Positions 44,347 to 53,671 of a DNA stretch of 64,000 bases are shown in pieces. A program made the translations under genes and the position numbers. The notes under the pieces were generated by a model. It was given only the letters and a program-made list of their open reading frames with translations, was not told the DNA's origin and did no database searches. The stretch comes from Gelidibacter sp038243395. GTDB lineage: Bacteria > Bacteroidota > Bacteroidia > Flavobacteriales > Flavobacteriaceae. Positions within the stretch are counted from its first letter, which is position 1; each line of letters starts with the position of its first letter. The DNA is taken from contig JBBSRC010000010.1 of NCBI GenBank assembly GCA_038243395.1, forward strand, positions 5,182 to 69,181. The letters run 5' to 3'.

Positions 44347-45414
44347 ATGGACAATTATTTAAGTAATAAGTTAACGTTCTTTTCATTTTGGCTAATTGTT
44401 TTGGTTGTAATTCTTCATTCATTGAATGTAGATTTTTCAAGTTGCAATAATATATATTGTACTGTTCAATATCTGGTATCGCATAGGTTATCTCAAATTG
44501 CGGTACCTCTATTTTTCATGATTTCTGGATTCCTGTATTTTCATAAATTAGATTTAAATAATAAAATAGATTTATCTTATTTTATTAATGGTAATAAAAA
44601 AAGATTGAGAACGGTTTTAGTGCCATATATTCTTTGGTGTACACTTTGGTTTTCATTAATGTATGTTATACAGTATTTACCTATAGTCGAAAATTATTTT
44701 CAGCAGCCTCTTTATGAAATGTCAATGAAGGATAAGCTGTTAAATTTGTATTATTATCCGCTGAATTATCCTTTTTATTTTTTACGTGAATTGATGAGCT
44801 TGTTTGTGATTTCCCCATTAATTTACATCCTGATAAAACATTTAAAATGGTTTTTTATAATTCTCGTGTTTTTATTATTTATGAGTTTTGATAGACTGCT
44901 ATCACTTAGCGGTATAACCCTATTATCAGCAACTCCACTATTTTATTTTGGGTTAGGATCTTTCTTTTCTCTTAATAAGTTTCAAATGATATTTAATGCT
45001 AAAAAACATATAGCACTTTTATTAGTTGTTTTTTGGCTGATCTTAAATATCATTTCCTTGTACAATGTAAAAGACCCTTTTATAATTAAGATTGTTTCAC
45101 GTGGATTAAACATTTTTAAAGATCTTGTTGGTTGTGTGTCACTGTGGTATTTATACGATTTCTTAAATTTTAAAAAACAATGGAGTAACTACAAATTCTA
45201 TAATTACAGTTTTTTCATTTTTGCTTTTCATGGCATACCAACTTTAATTTTAGTAAAAGCTAGTATAGCTTTGTCAAAAGAGAATTCTTTGTTACTTTTT
45301 ATGTCATATATAATCATAATATCATCTATGGTTATTATTTCTATTCTAATAGGAATGGGGGTAAAAAAAATGTTTCCAAATTTGTATAATGTTCTGGTTG
45401 GATCTAGAAAATAA
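44347..45414 (+). CDS. acyltransferase 3 family membrane protein
   Basis: The protein has 355 residues from the ATG at 44347 (MDNYLSNKLTFFSFWLIVLV). A longer upstream start would add FVGIQFKFSTKF, which does not fit the family. IAVPLFFMISGFLYFHKL is the family segment and about ten hydrophobic stretches follow. The role is O-acylation of a surface sugar. The next gene begins ten bases later. Confidence 0.87.
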   Translation: MDNYLSNKLTFFSFWLIVLVVILHSLNVDFSSCNNIYCTVQYLVSHRLSQIAVPLFFMISGFLYFHKLDLNNKIDLSYFINGNKKRLRTVLVPYILWCTLWFSLMYVIQYLPIVENYFQQPLYEMSMKDKLLNLYYYPLNYPFYFLRELMSLFVISPLIYILIKHLKWFFIILVFLLFMSFDRLLSLSGITLLSATPLFYFGLGSFFSLNKFQMIFNAKKHIALLLVVFWLILNIISLYNVKDPFIIKIVSRGLNIFKDLVGCVSLWYLYDFLNFKKQWSNYKFYNYSFFIFAFHGIPTLILVKASIALSKENSLLLFMSYIIIISSMVIISILIGMGVKKMFPNLYNVLVGSRK

Positions 45415-45424
45415 GTATCAACTA

Positions 45425-46522
45425 ATGAAACTACTTTATATTACTAATGGTATTAATGGCTCAGGCGGGCTTGAAAGAGTCCTCTCTGTAAAAGCTTCCA
45501 ATTTGGCGGATCAATATGATTATAATGTCACCATACTATCTTTGAACGATAATCATTTAAATCCATTTTATAAGTTTTCTGATAAAATAAAGATGGCGAG
45601 TATCTCTGTAGGCGGAACACCTTTTTCATTTACAAAAAGATATGTTCAAGGCATTAGGAGGATCGTTGCTGATTTTAAACCCGATGTTATTTCTGTTTGT
45701 GATGATGGGCTAAAGGGATTTTTTGTACCGAGAATAATAGGACATAAAGTGCCAACCATTTATGAAAGGCATGCTTCTGTAAATTTAAATTTTAAAAAAG
45801 CAGATAGCAATCCCATATCAGCTTTTAAGAATAAAACACAATATGCTCTGATGCAATCTTTAGGTGCAAGCTTTAATAAATTCATCGTGTTGACCAATGG
45901 GAATTTAAAAGAGTGGAAAAGCAATAATTTAAAGGTAATTCCTAATCCACTATCTTTTTATCCTAAAAATTCTGCCACATTAAATGACAGAACAGTTATA
46001 GCTGTAGGCAGTCATAGTTATAACAAGGGCTATGATTTGTTGCTTTTAGCTTGGAAACAAGTAGTCGAGAGGTATGGCGACTGGCATCTAGAAATATACG
46101 GTAAGATTGACCAAAATGAAACGTATCTAAAACAAGCAGAGCATTTAGGTTTAAATAAATCTGTAAAGTTTTTACACCCCGTTAAGGATATTAAGGAAAA
46201 ATACTTGAAATCGTCTATTATGGTACTACCTTCGCGGTCAGAAGGTTTTGGGATGGTGTTGATTGAGGCCATGGCGTGCGGTTTGCCTTGTGTTAGTTTT
46301 GATTGTCCACATGGTCCTGCCGATATTATTCAAGAAGGTCTAGATGGGTTTTTAGTAGAAAATGGAAATATTAATGAACTTGCATCCAAGATTACCATAT
46401 TAATCGAAAACGAGAATCTTAGGAAACAGATGGGAATTAAAGCAAAAGAAAATGCGAAGTTTTATCTTCCGGAAGATATTGTGAAGCAATGGGATATACT
46501 ATTTAAAAACCTTGTACATTGA
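45425..46522 (+). CDS. family 4 glycosyltransferase
   Basis: From the ATG at 45425 the protein has 365 residues, MKLLYITNGINGSGGLERVL, a GT-B entry. The donor site VGSHSYNKGYDLLLLAWK and SRSEGFGMVLIEAMACGLPC are typical of retaining GT4 enzymes. An upstream in-frame start would reach into the preceding gene. It overlaps the next gene by four bases. Confidence 0.9.
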   Translation: MKLLYITNGINGSGGLERVLSVKASNLADQYDYNVTILSLNDNHLNPFYKFSDKIKMASISVGGTPFSFTKRYVQGIRRIVADFKPDVISVCDDGLKGFFVPRIIGHKVPTIYERHASVNLNFKKADSNPISAFKNKTQYALMQSLGASFNKFIVLTNGNLKEWKSNNLKVIPNPLSFYPKNSATLNDRTVIAVGSHSYNKGYDLLLLAWKQVVERYGDWHLEIYGKIDQNETYLKQAEHLGLNKSVKFLHPVKDIKEKYLKSSIMVLPSRSEGFGMVLIEAMACGLPCVSFDCPHGPADIIQEGLDGFLVENGNINELASKITILIENENLRKQMGIKAKENAKFYLPEDIVKQWDILFKNLVH

Positions 46523-47622
46523 AAATACTCTATCTTAACAATCAGCTCTACCTCCATGGCGGCATTGAAAAAATTTTGAGTCAAAAAATTAATCATTTAA
46601 TTGATGAATTTAACTATGACGTTATTCTCTGCACGAGTGAGCATAAGAATAATGAGTTTATTTATCCTTTAAATGAAAAAGTAAGACATATTGATTTAAG
46701 AATTGACTACGAGCGGTCAAAAAGTTATTTTCATCCGTTAAATTTAATAAAGGTCTTCAAACACTTTAGAGCGCTTAAAAAGGTTATAAAAAGTGAACAG
46801 CCAGATATTATTATCTCAGTTAATAAAACGCCTGAAGAATTTTTTATTCCTTTTATAGAGAAGCATATCCCGAAAGTCAAGGAATTTCATTCTTCAGGAT
46901 CTAACTTTGGCACTTCCAAAAGCATATTTGGGAAATTAAAACGCCAACTTTTTAATGTATTTGCGCGGTATGATAGCCTAGTTGTTTTAAACCAAGACGA
47001 AAAGAAGTATTATCCTTTTAAGAATGTGAAGGTCATTCCAAATTTTATAAATATAGAATCCAATACAAAAATTTCAGAAAAGGAAAATACAATTATAGCT
47101 GCTGGTAGGATAGCCCCAGTAAAGCAATTTGATCACTTAATTTTGGCATGGAGTCAAATTGCGAATAAGTTTCCTAACTGGCAAGTGAAGATTTTTGGTG
47201 ATGGCGATGCGGAACTTATGGATAAATTGAATATATTGATATTAGAATTAAATATTCCAAATATCGCAATGATGGGCCAAACTTCAAATTTAAAGCGGGA
47301 TATGGATAAGGCTTCAGTATTTGCTATGACGTCGGCCACGGAATGTTTTCCTATGGTGTTACTCGAAGCTCAAAATGCACAAATGGCATTGATCTCGTAT
47401 GATTGTCCATATGGTCCTAGAAATATAATTAAGGATAAGGTTACTGGGATTTTAACCCCACATAATTCAATTGATGATTTTGCGAAATCTCTTCAAAATT
47501 TATTAGTAGACGAAAGACAGATAGAAAATTTAGGAGTGCAAGCGCAATTGCATGTAACTAAGTTTAGTGAACAGAAAGTTATGAGAAAATGGCAAAAACT
47601 GTTTAATGATTTAAGCAACTGA
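46519..47622 (+). CDS. family 4 glycosyltransferase
   Basis: The 367-residue protein resembles its upstream neighbour: KILYLNNQLYLHGGIEKIL, then a donor site AAGRIAPVKQFDHLILAW and SATECFPMVLLEAQNAQMAL. The start is TTG, overlapping the previous stop. The pair may be a tandem duplication that has diverged; both share YDCPYGPRNI/FDCPHGPADI. Confidence 0.88.
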   Translation: MKILYLNNQLYLHGGIEKILSQKINHLIDEFNYDVILCTSEHKNNEFIYPLNEKVRHIDLRIDYERSKSYFHPLNLIKVFKHFRALKKVIKSEQPDIIISVNKTPEEFFIPFIEKHIPKVKEFHSSGSNFGTSKSIFGKLKRQLFNVFARYDSLVVLNQDEKKYYPFKNVKVIPNFINIESNTKISEKENTIIAAGRIAPVKQFDHLILAWSQIANKFPNWQVKIFGDGDAELMDKLNILILELNIPNIAMMGQTSNLKRDMDKASVFAMTSATECFPMVLLEAQNAQMALISYDCPYGPRNIIKDKVTGILTPHNSIDDFAKSLQNLLVDERQIENLGVQAQLHVTKFSEQKVMRKWQKLFNDLSN

Positions 47623-47623
47623 G

Positions 47624-48703
47624 ATGATAGACTGGATTCCATTAGAATTATATTCACCATTCTATTTCTATTTTCTCTTAGTAATTGTTTTTATTGTCTT
47701 CATGGATTCTCAAGGTCAAAGGGTTCCATCAGGTAATAAATTTCAACTTTTGGGGCTTATCATCGGCATCTTAATTACAATTTATATTGGATTCAGACCG
47801 CTCAGTGGAAGATATTTTGGAGATACTGGTACTTATGGCCAAATATTTGCTAAATATGCAGATGGTGCAGATGTTACCGCACAAAGAGACTTGCTCTTTC
47901 ATTATTTTGCGAAGTTTACCTCTTACTTTTTAAATGTTCACTTCTTCCTTTTTGCATGTGCAACATTATATGTCTTACCTCTATATATTGTTTGTAAAAA
48001 GTGGTTTAAAGACTTGTGGTTTTTTGGTTTTATATTTTTAATAACCGCTTTCGAATTTTGGGCCTATGGAACGAATGGGGTTCGAAATGGTATTGCAGGA
48101 TCCATGTTTTTATTGGCTATTTCAAGAGAGAAGAGAATATTTCAATTGCTATTTTTAATAGTGTCAATCAACTTTCATAAAACCATGCTTTTGCCCACGG
48201 CAGGTTTTGTTTTAGCAAACTTTTATAACAAACCTAAACATCTGATTTATTTTTGGTTGCTCTGCATCCCGGTATCTCTGATAGGCGGAAGCTTTTTTGA
48301 AAATATTTTTGGAAGCTTGGGTTTTGATGACCGACTCAGTTATTTTACAGAAGGAAATAAATTCGACGATCCTTTTAGCAGTACTGGTTTCCGATGGGAT
48401 TTTTTATTATATAGTGCTTCGGCAGTGTTTGCTGGGTGGTATTATATCATAAAGAAAGGTTATCAAGATAAAATTTACTTTTGGCTATTTAATACATTTA
48501 TCTTTGCCAATGCGTTTTGGATTCTAGTGATTCGAGCTAATTTCTCGAATCGATTTGCCTATCTCTCTTGGTTTTTAATGGGAATGGTCATCGTATATCC
48601 TTTGCTGCGGCAAAATATTCTTAAAAATCAATATAAAAAAGTAGGTATCATCTTAGGTCTCCAGTTTGCATTTACTTTTTTAATGAATGTTATTTTAGGA
48701 TAG
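47624..48703 (+). CDS. EpsG-like membrane protein, probable Wzy polymerase
   Basis: The 359-residue protein has about ten hydrophobic segments and the EpsG-family motif FRPLSGRYFGDTGTYGQIF, with WAYGTNGVRNGIAGSMFLL and NFHKTMLLPT. EpsG-family proteins act as polymerases of exported polysaccharides. It is the only polymerase candidate in the locus, and, with Wzx and Wza/Wzc, it completes a Wzy-type pathway. It starts one base after the preceding stop. Confidence 0.85.
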   Translation: MIDWIPLELYSPFYFYFLLVIVFIVFMDSQGQRVPSGNKFQLLGLIIGILITIYIGFRPLSGRYFGDTGTYGQIFAKYADGADVTAQRDLLFHYFAKFTSYFLNVHFFLFACATLYVLPLYIVCKKWFKDLWFFGFIFLITAFEFWAYGTNGVRNGIAGSMFLLAISREKRIFQLLFLIVSINFHKTMLLPTAGFVLANFYNKPKHLIYFWLLCIPVSLIGGSFFENIFGSLGFDDRLSYFTEGNKFDDPFSSTGFRWDFLLYSASAVFAGWYYIIKKGYQDKIYFWLFNTFIFANAFWILVIRANFSNRFAYLSWFLMGMVIVYPLLRQNILKNQYKKVGIILGLQFAFTFLMNVILG

Positions 48704-48755
48704 CCTATCCAAATAGGCAGGAGAAATTAGAATTCGGCTATAATATTTTAAGTTT

Positions 48756-49643
48756 ATGAAAAAAATAACGGTTTTCACAACAACCTATAATCGCGCAAAC
48801 TTATTGCCAAGGCTTTACAATAGTCTATGCGAACAAACAAATCTTAACTTTATTTGGTTAATTATAGATGATGGGTCTTCTGACAACACTAAAGAGCTCG
48901 TAGAAAAATGGATTGAAGAGGATAAAATAGAAATCCAATATCAATATAAGGTAAATGGTGGCATGCATACTGGTCACAACCTAGCTTATAAACTCATCAA
49001 AACAGAACTCAATATGTGTATTGACTCTGACGATTATATGCCAAAGGATGCAATCGAACTAGTCTATAATAAGTGGAATATAATACCCAATAAAAAAAAT
49101 ATCGCAGGAATTATTGGTTTAGACGCGGATAAAGATGGCGAAATTATTGGAACAAAAATTCCTGAAAATCTTATAACTGGTAGTTATTACGACCTTTATA
49201 GAAAACACGGAGTTAAAGGAGATAAAAAATTGGTCGCTAGGACAGATGTCATTAGAAAATATTTCCCTTATCCAGAATATGAAGGTGAAAAGTTAGTGCC
49301 TTTGGGAATATTATATATCATGATAGGGAAGGAATATGACTATGTCTATTCCAACGATGTGTTTTGCATAGTGGAGTATCAAGAAGAAGGCTCTTCTAAC
49401 TCAATATTTAAACAATATAAACAGTCGCCTAGAGGATTTGCTTATGCTCGTAAAATAAAATTAAAATTTGATAAAAGTTTTAAAGACCAATTTAGGGTAT
49501 ATACCCATTTGATATCTTCCTCATTCTTCGCAAAAGACTTATCGTTGGCATTTGAAGGAGTGAATCCAATAAAAAGCGTTTTAATAATGCCGTTTGGGAT
49601 TTTACTACATTTTTACATATTGCTAAAAATTAAATTATCATGA
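48756..49643 (+). CDS. family 2 glycosyltransferase
   Basis: The 295-residue protein begins KKITVFTTTYNRANLLPRLY, with LIIDDGSSDNTKEL, VNGGMHTGHNLAYKLIKTE and the metal site CIDSDDYM. It has GT2 architecture with a shorter second half than the other GT2 genes here. It overlaps the next gene by four bases. Donor is unknown. Confidence 0.9.
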   Translation: MKKITVFTTTYNRANLLPRLYNSLCEQTNLNFIWLIIDDGSSDNTKELVEKWIEEDKIEIQYQYKVNGGMHTGHNLAYKLIKTELNMCIDSDDYMPKDAIELVYNKWNIIPNKKNIAGIIGLDADKDGEIIGTKIPENLITGSYYDLYRKHGVKGDKKLVARTDVIRKYFPYPEYEGEKLVPLGILYIMIGKEYDYVYSNDVFCIVEYQEEGSSNSIFKQYKQSPRGFAYARKIKLKFDKSFKDQFRVYTHLISSSFFAKDLSLAFEGVNPIKSVLIMPFGILLHFYILLKIKLS

Positions 49644-50761
49644 GCGAACCAATTAGAGTTTTACAAGTCGTAACCATTATGGACTTAGGCGGAGTGGAAA
49701 ATTTTTTGATGAATTTATATAGAAATATAGACAGATCCAAAATTCAATTTGATTTTTTAATGCATCGCGAAAAGGAAGGGATTTTCGACAAAGAAATTTT
49801 GGAGTTAGGAGGTAGGATTTATAGATTTAAAGCTATAAGACCTTGGCGTTATATTCAATATATTGAAGGATTGAAAACTTTCTTTAGGAATCATTCTGAA
49901 TATTTAATCATTCATTCTCATATAAATGCGAATAGTAATTTTATTTTAAAGGTAGCAAAGCAAAAAGGTGTTCCAATCAGAATAGCTCATTCCCATACAG
50001 CTGCCTCTGTAAAGAGCTACAAATTTCTTGTAAATATGTTAGCAAAGATAGTTCCTAAAGTTGCTACACATCGTCTAGCTTGTTCCCAAGAAGCAGGGGA
50101 TTGGCTGTTCGGAGATAATGATTTCCAAATTTTTAATAATGCAATAGACACTCTCAAGTTTCAGTTTAATGAAAGTGTGAGACAAAAATTACGGCATTCC
50201 TTAGATATTAAAAACTCGGATATAGTTTTTGGGAATATTGCAAATTTCAATCCTGTTAAAAATCATGAATTTCTTTTGAAAGTGTTTGGAAGATATCATT
50301 ACATAAATCCAAAATCCAAGTTAATATTAATTGGTGAAGGTGAATTAAGACAGGATATTGAGAAACAAATTAAACAACTAGGATTAGTGGATTCAGTAAT
50401 TTTAACTGGAGCAATTCAAAACCCACAGGATTACTTAAGTACTATGGATATTTATTTGTTTACTTCACTATTTGAAGGTTTGGGAATAAGTTTAATAGAA
50501 GCACAATGCAATGGTTTACCAATTTTGATGTCTGATTGCCTTCCTCAAGATGCAATAGTAACAGATTTAATCCATCAAAAAAGTCTTCTAAGTTCTGAAG
50601 AGGAATGGACAGAAGAAATTTCGAATGTTCTAGAATCTCATAAAAATAATGATCGATTAGTTTATCGAGAACAAGTTTTGGTAAAAGGATTCGATGTTGT
50701 TAGTAATATGAAGCAAATAGAGGATTTATATTTAAATGCGTTATCCGAAATAACGAAATAA
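49640..50761 (+). CDS. family 4 glycosyltransferase, EpsF-like
   Basis: The 373-residue GT-B protein begins IRVLQVVTIMDLGGVENFLM and has HSHINANSNFILKVAK, NIANFNPVKNHEFLL and SLFEGLGISLIEAQCNGLP. EpsF-like GT4 enzymes of this style extend exopolysaccharide repeat units. An ATGA overlap with the preceding GT2 gene indicates coupled expression. Confidence 0.9.
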   Translation: MSEPIRVLQVVTIMDLGGVENFLMNLYRNIDRSKIQFDFLMHREKEGIFDKEILELGGRIYRFKAIRPWRYIQYIEGLKTFFRNHSEYLIIHSHINANSNFILKVAKQKGVPIRIAHSHTAASVKSYKFLVNMLAKIVPKVATHRLACSQEAGDWLFGDNDFQIFNNAIDTLKFQFNESVRQKLRHSLDIKNSDIVFGNIANFNPVKNHEFLLKVFGRYHYINPKSKLILIGEGELRQDIEKQIKQLGLVDSVILTGAIQNPQDYLSTMDIYLFTSLFEGLGISLIEAQCNGLPILMSDCLPQDAIVTDLIHQKSLLSSEEEWTEEISNVLESHKNNDRLVYREQVLVKGFDVVSNMKQIEDLYLNALSEITK

Positions 50762-50789
50762 ATAAAATATTATTCAAAAGTTATAATTC

Positions 50790-51908
50790 ATGAAAAAACT
50801 TTATCATAAAACAGTTCAGTTTTTAGAAAATTCCATTGTTTTTTTGCACGTTTTAAAAATGAAAGGCGCTGAAAAACATGCTTTGTACCGAAAACGAAAG
50901 TTGTATAAGGATGTAAATTGGTCGGATGAGCAAAAAGCTGAATTTGATAATTTTTGGAGTTTTAATTATGGAAAAAAAATTGATTCACGAGGTCATAAAT
51001 TATATGAAACTATAAACGGAGTTTTCAAACATGATTACTTTCCTGATTTTTTATTTGCCACAGAATTAGAACCAAAACTCAATAATTACATTTATGCTCG
51101 TTTATATAGCGATAAAAGTTTAACAGAACTTCTTTACAGTAAGTCAGAAAAACTATTAATGCCTAAAACTTATTTAGTGAACAGCAGTGGGGTTTGGTAT
51201 GATTACAAAAGAAGACCTATTAATAAGGATCAAGTAAATGATAGCTTATTTAATCTGGGAGAAGCTATAATAAAACCAACTATCGGTGGGAATTCAGGAA
51301 AGGGAATTATGTTCTGTGATTTTATAAATGGAGAAGATATTAACAAAGATACCTCAATTGATTATTTAGTCAATTCAGATTACAAGGATTTCATCATTCA
51401 AGAAAAAATGGTGCAACATTCTAGTTTTTCTGCGCTGTATCCAAATTCTATCAATACTATTCGAATTATTACTTATATAGCAAATGGAAAAGTTCATCAT
51501 TCTGATCTATGTCTTAGAATTGGAACAGGTAATTCAAAAGTAGATAATATACATGCTGGCGGTTTGGTTATAGGCTTATCGAATGATGGAATATTAATGG
51601 AGGATGCTTACAAATTAGGATATTCTGATAACAGTGTTATTTTTAAAAAGCATCCAGATACAAATATTGAATTTAAAAATTATAAGTTGGAAGGCATTAA
51701 AGATATAATTGATGCCGCTATGGAATTACATGGACTTACACCACATATTGGAATTGTTTCTTGGGATTTTATGGTTGATAAGGGAGGTCATTCCGTTTTA
51801 ATCGAAGCTAATTACATGGGTCAATCTGTGTGGTTTCCTCAAATTGTGCATGGAAAACCAATTTTCGGGGAGAATACAGAGTATATGCTCCAATTAATAA
51901 GAAAATAA
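50790..51908 (+). CDS. sugar-transfer associated ATP-grasp protein
   Basis: The 372-residue protein has the layout of the ATP-grasp family linked to sugar transfer (PF14397 type): a helical start, then GEAIIKPTIGGNSGKGIMF (nucleotide-binding Lys and Gly-rich loop), FIIQEKMVQHSSFSALYP, NSINTIRIITYIANG and a C-terminal IEANYMGQSVWFPQI. Such enzymes are found in many capsule loci, and the reaction is unknown; a carboxylate-amine ligation is likely. This is the second ATP-grasp gene of the locus and is unrelated in detail to the one at 34812. Confidence 0.85.
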   Translation: MKKLYHKTVQFLENSIVFLHVLKMKGAEKHALYRKRKLYKDVNWSDEQKAEFDNFWSFNYGKKIDSRGHKLYETINGVFKHDYFPDFLFATELEPKLNNYIYARLYSDKSLTELLYSKSEKLLMPKTYLVNSSGVWYDYKRRPINKDQVNDSLFNLGEAIIKPTIGGNSGKGIMFCDFINGEDINKDTSIDYLVNSDYKDFIIQEKMVQHSSFSALYPNSINTIRIITYIANGKVHHSDLCLRIGTGNSKVDNIHAGGLVIGLSNDGILMEDAYKLGYSDNSVIFKKHPDTNIEFKNYKLEGIKDIIDAAMELHGLTPHIGIVSWDFMVDKGGHSVLIEANYMGQSVWFPQIVHGKPIFGENTEYMLQLIRK

Positions 51909-51914
51909 CATTTG

Positions 51915-53297
51915 ATGAGAGATAAAATATACAAACTCCTTCCTAACTTTTTTCAAAATATGTTGGTGTCTATTTTTAATATCAAGGCATATAAAGAGCG
52001 TAACGGAAAGGCATATTGGAGGTTTAGAGAAGACTTAAAAAAGAATCGCAACTTAACTTTAGAGGAATTAAAAGCCTACCAAAAGCAACGTTATAAAAGT
52101 TTTATTGAAACTGTTATGCAACATTCAAACTATTATAAAAAGACACTTTCAAACATTGAAAACGTGAGCGACATTGAGAACATTAGAAGCTTACCTATCA
52201 TCACCAAAGAAGATTTACGATCCAATATGGATGAAGTGGTTATGAAGACCTCCCAGAAATTATTAATCCTTAAAACTGGCGGAACTACTGGGAAATCCTT
52301 AAAGGTTAAATATACCATTGAAAACATGGGTGAGCGTTTAGCCATGCTCGATGATTTTAGATCGCGTTCTGATTATGAATTGGGTAAGAGAACGGCTTGG
52401 TTTTCAGGAAAGAGCTTATTAAGCGATCGTGATATTAAGAAAAATCGTTTTTGGAAATATGATGTTTTTCATAAAGTGCGCTATTATTCAACATTTCACA
52501 TCAAAAACGATTACCTAAAATTTTATGTTGAAGATTTGATGACCTTTCAACCGGAATATTTCGTTGGTTTTCCGTCAACTATTTTAGAGATTGCCAAATA
52601 TGGAATGAAGCATGGTTATGACTACCCTGAAAATACCGTGAAGGCTATATTCCCGACAGCAGAAACGCTTACCGAAGACATGCGTTCTACAATCGAAACC
52701 TTTTTTAAGACCAAGGTATATAATCAATATGCATCGTCAGAAGGTGCACCTTTTATTTTTGAATGCAAAAATAGAAATTTGCATTTGGAACTTCAAAGTG
52801 GTGTCTTTGAGGTTTTGGACGAAGACAATGAACCCACGAGATCTGGGAAATTGGTAATTACGGCTTTCGCTACAGAAGCAACACCTCTGATACGCTATGA
52901 TATTGGAGACTCCATTACGTTGGATGATCCTAAGAATGTGTGTGGGTGCGGCAACAATAATCCTATGGTTTTGGAAATCTTAGGAAGGATTGATGATTAT
53001 ATATATTCTCCGGAAAACGGAAAAATTAATTTGGGTAATGTTTCCAATACGTTAAAAGATACTAAGGGGATTCGGAACTTCCAAGTCGTTCAAAACGCGT
53101 TGGATCATTTAGAAATAAGAATTGTTAGTGAAACATCTCCTCCAAATAAAAAAACAGAAGCGATTTTCTTGAAAAATTGGAAGGATAGAGTTGGAGGTAA
53201 AATGAAAATTGATTTAATTTATGTTGATGAGATTCCCGTGGAAAAAAGTGGAAAGTTTAGAATAGTAAAAAACAACATAAAACATCTTTTAGATTAA
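51915..53297 (+). CDS. CapK-like adenylate-forming enzyme
   Basis: From the ATG at 51915, three bases after a possible TTG, the protein has 460 residues. It belongs to the phenylacetate-CoA ligase-like family that includes CapK: an AMP-binding loop LKTGGTTGKSLKVKY, a second motif YNQYASSEGAPFIFEC and a C-terminal GRIDDYIYSPENGK. CapK-like genes occur in many capsule loci without a settled function. It may activate an acid for attachment to the sugar backbone. The cysteine pair in VCGCGNNN could bind metal. Confidence 0.87.
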   Translation: MRDKIYKLLPNFFQNMLVSIFNIKAYKERNGKAYWRFREDLKKNRNLTLEELKAYQKQRYKSFIETVMQHSNYYKKTLSNIENVSDIENIRSLPIITKEDLRSNMDEVVMKTSQKLLILKTGGTTGKSLKVKYTIENMGERLAMLDDFRSRSDYELGKRTAWFSGKSLLSDRDIKKNRFWKYDVFHKVRYYSTFHIKNDYLKFYVEDLMTFQPEYFVGFPSTILEIAKYGMKHGYDYPENTVKAIFPTAETLTEDMRSTIETFFKTKVYNQYASSEGAPFIFECKNRNLHLELQSGVFEVLDEDNEPTRSGKLVITAFATEATPLIRYDIGDSITLDDPKNVCGCGNNNPMVLEILGRIDDYIYSPENGKINLGNVSNTLKDTKGIRNFQVVQNALDHLEIRIVSETSPPNKKTEAIFLKNWKDRVGGKMKIDLIYVDEIPVEKSGKFRIVKNNIKHLLD

Positions 53298-53671
53298 TCA
53301 AAACTAGATTAATAGGAAATGCGATATTACGAGGTTTTAAGATGGATAATGAAGATTACGCATAATTTTCACTTACAGAGTACAATGATTTGAGAGTCTT
53401 TTAATCGTTAATAGTTCAAGAAATCGAGATGAAATAGACAATGGAAAAGCATATATGGTTTCGACCTAACCAATTTTTATCCTCATTTTCTTAGATTAAT
53501 TCTTCTAGCTTTTGCGTAAAAATCACTGTAGGTTTTTTATTATAAAACATATTAGAAACTTATTTTAAAAACATTATTTTTTTGACTTTTCGCTTAGAAT
53601 TCATAAATATTTGTGGCAGTAACTGATGATTCATTATTAAATCTGCTTTATTACTTTAATTTTTATAAACT
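53298..53671. other. gene-free spacer
   Basis: About 370 AT-rich bases with no gene, repeat or terminator that I can support. Confidence 0.5.
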
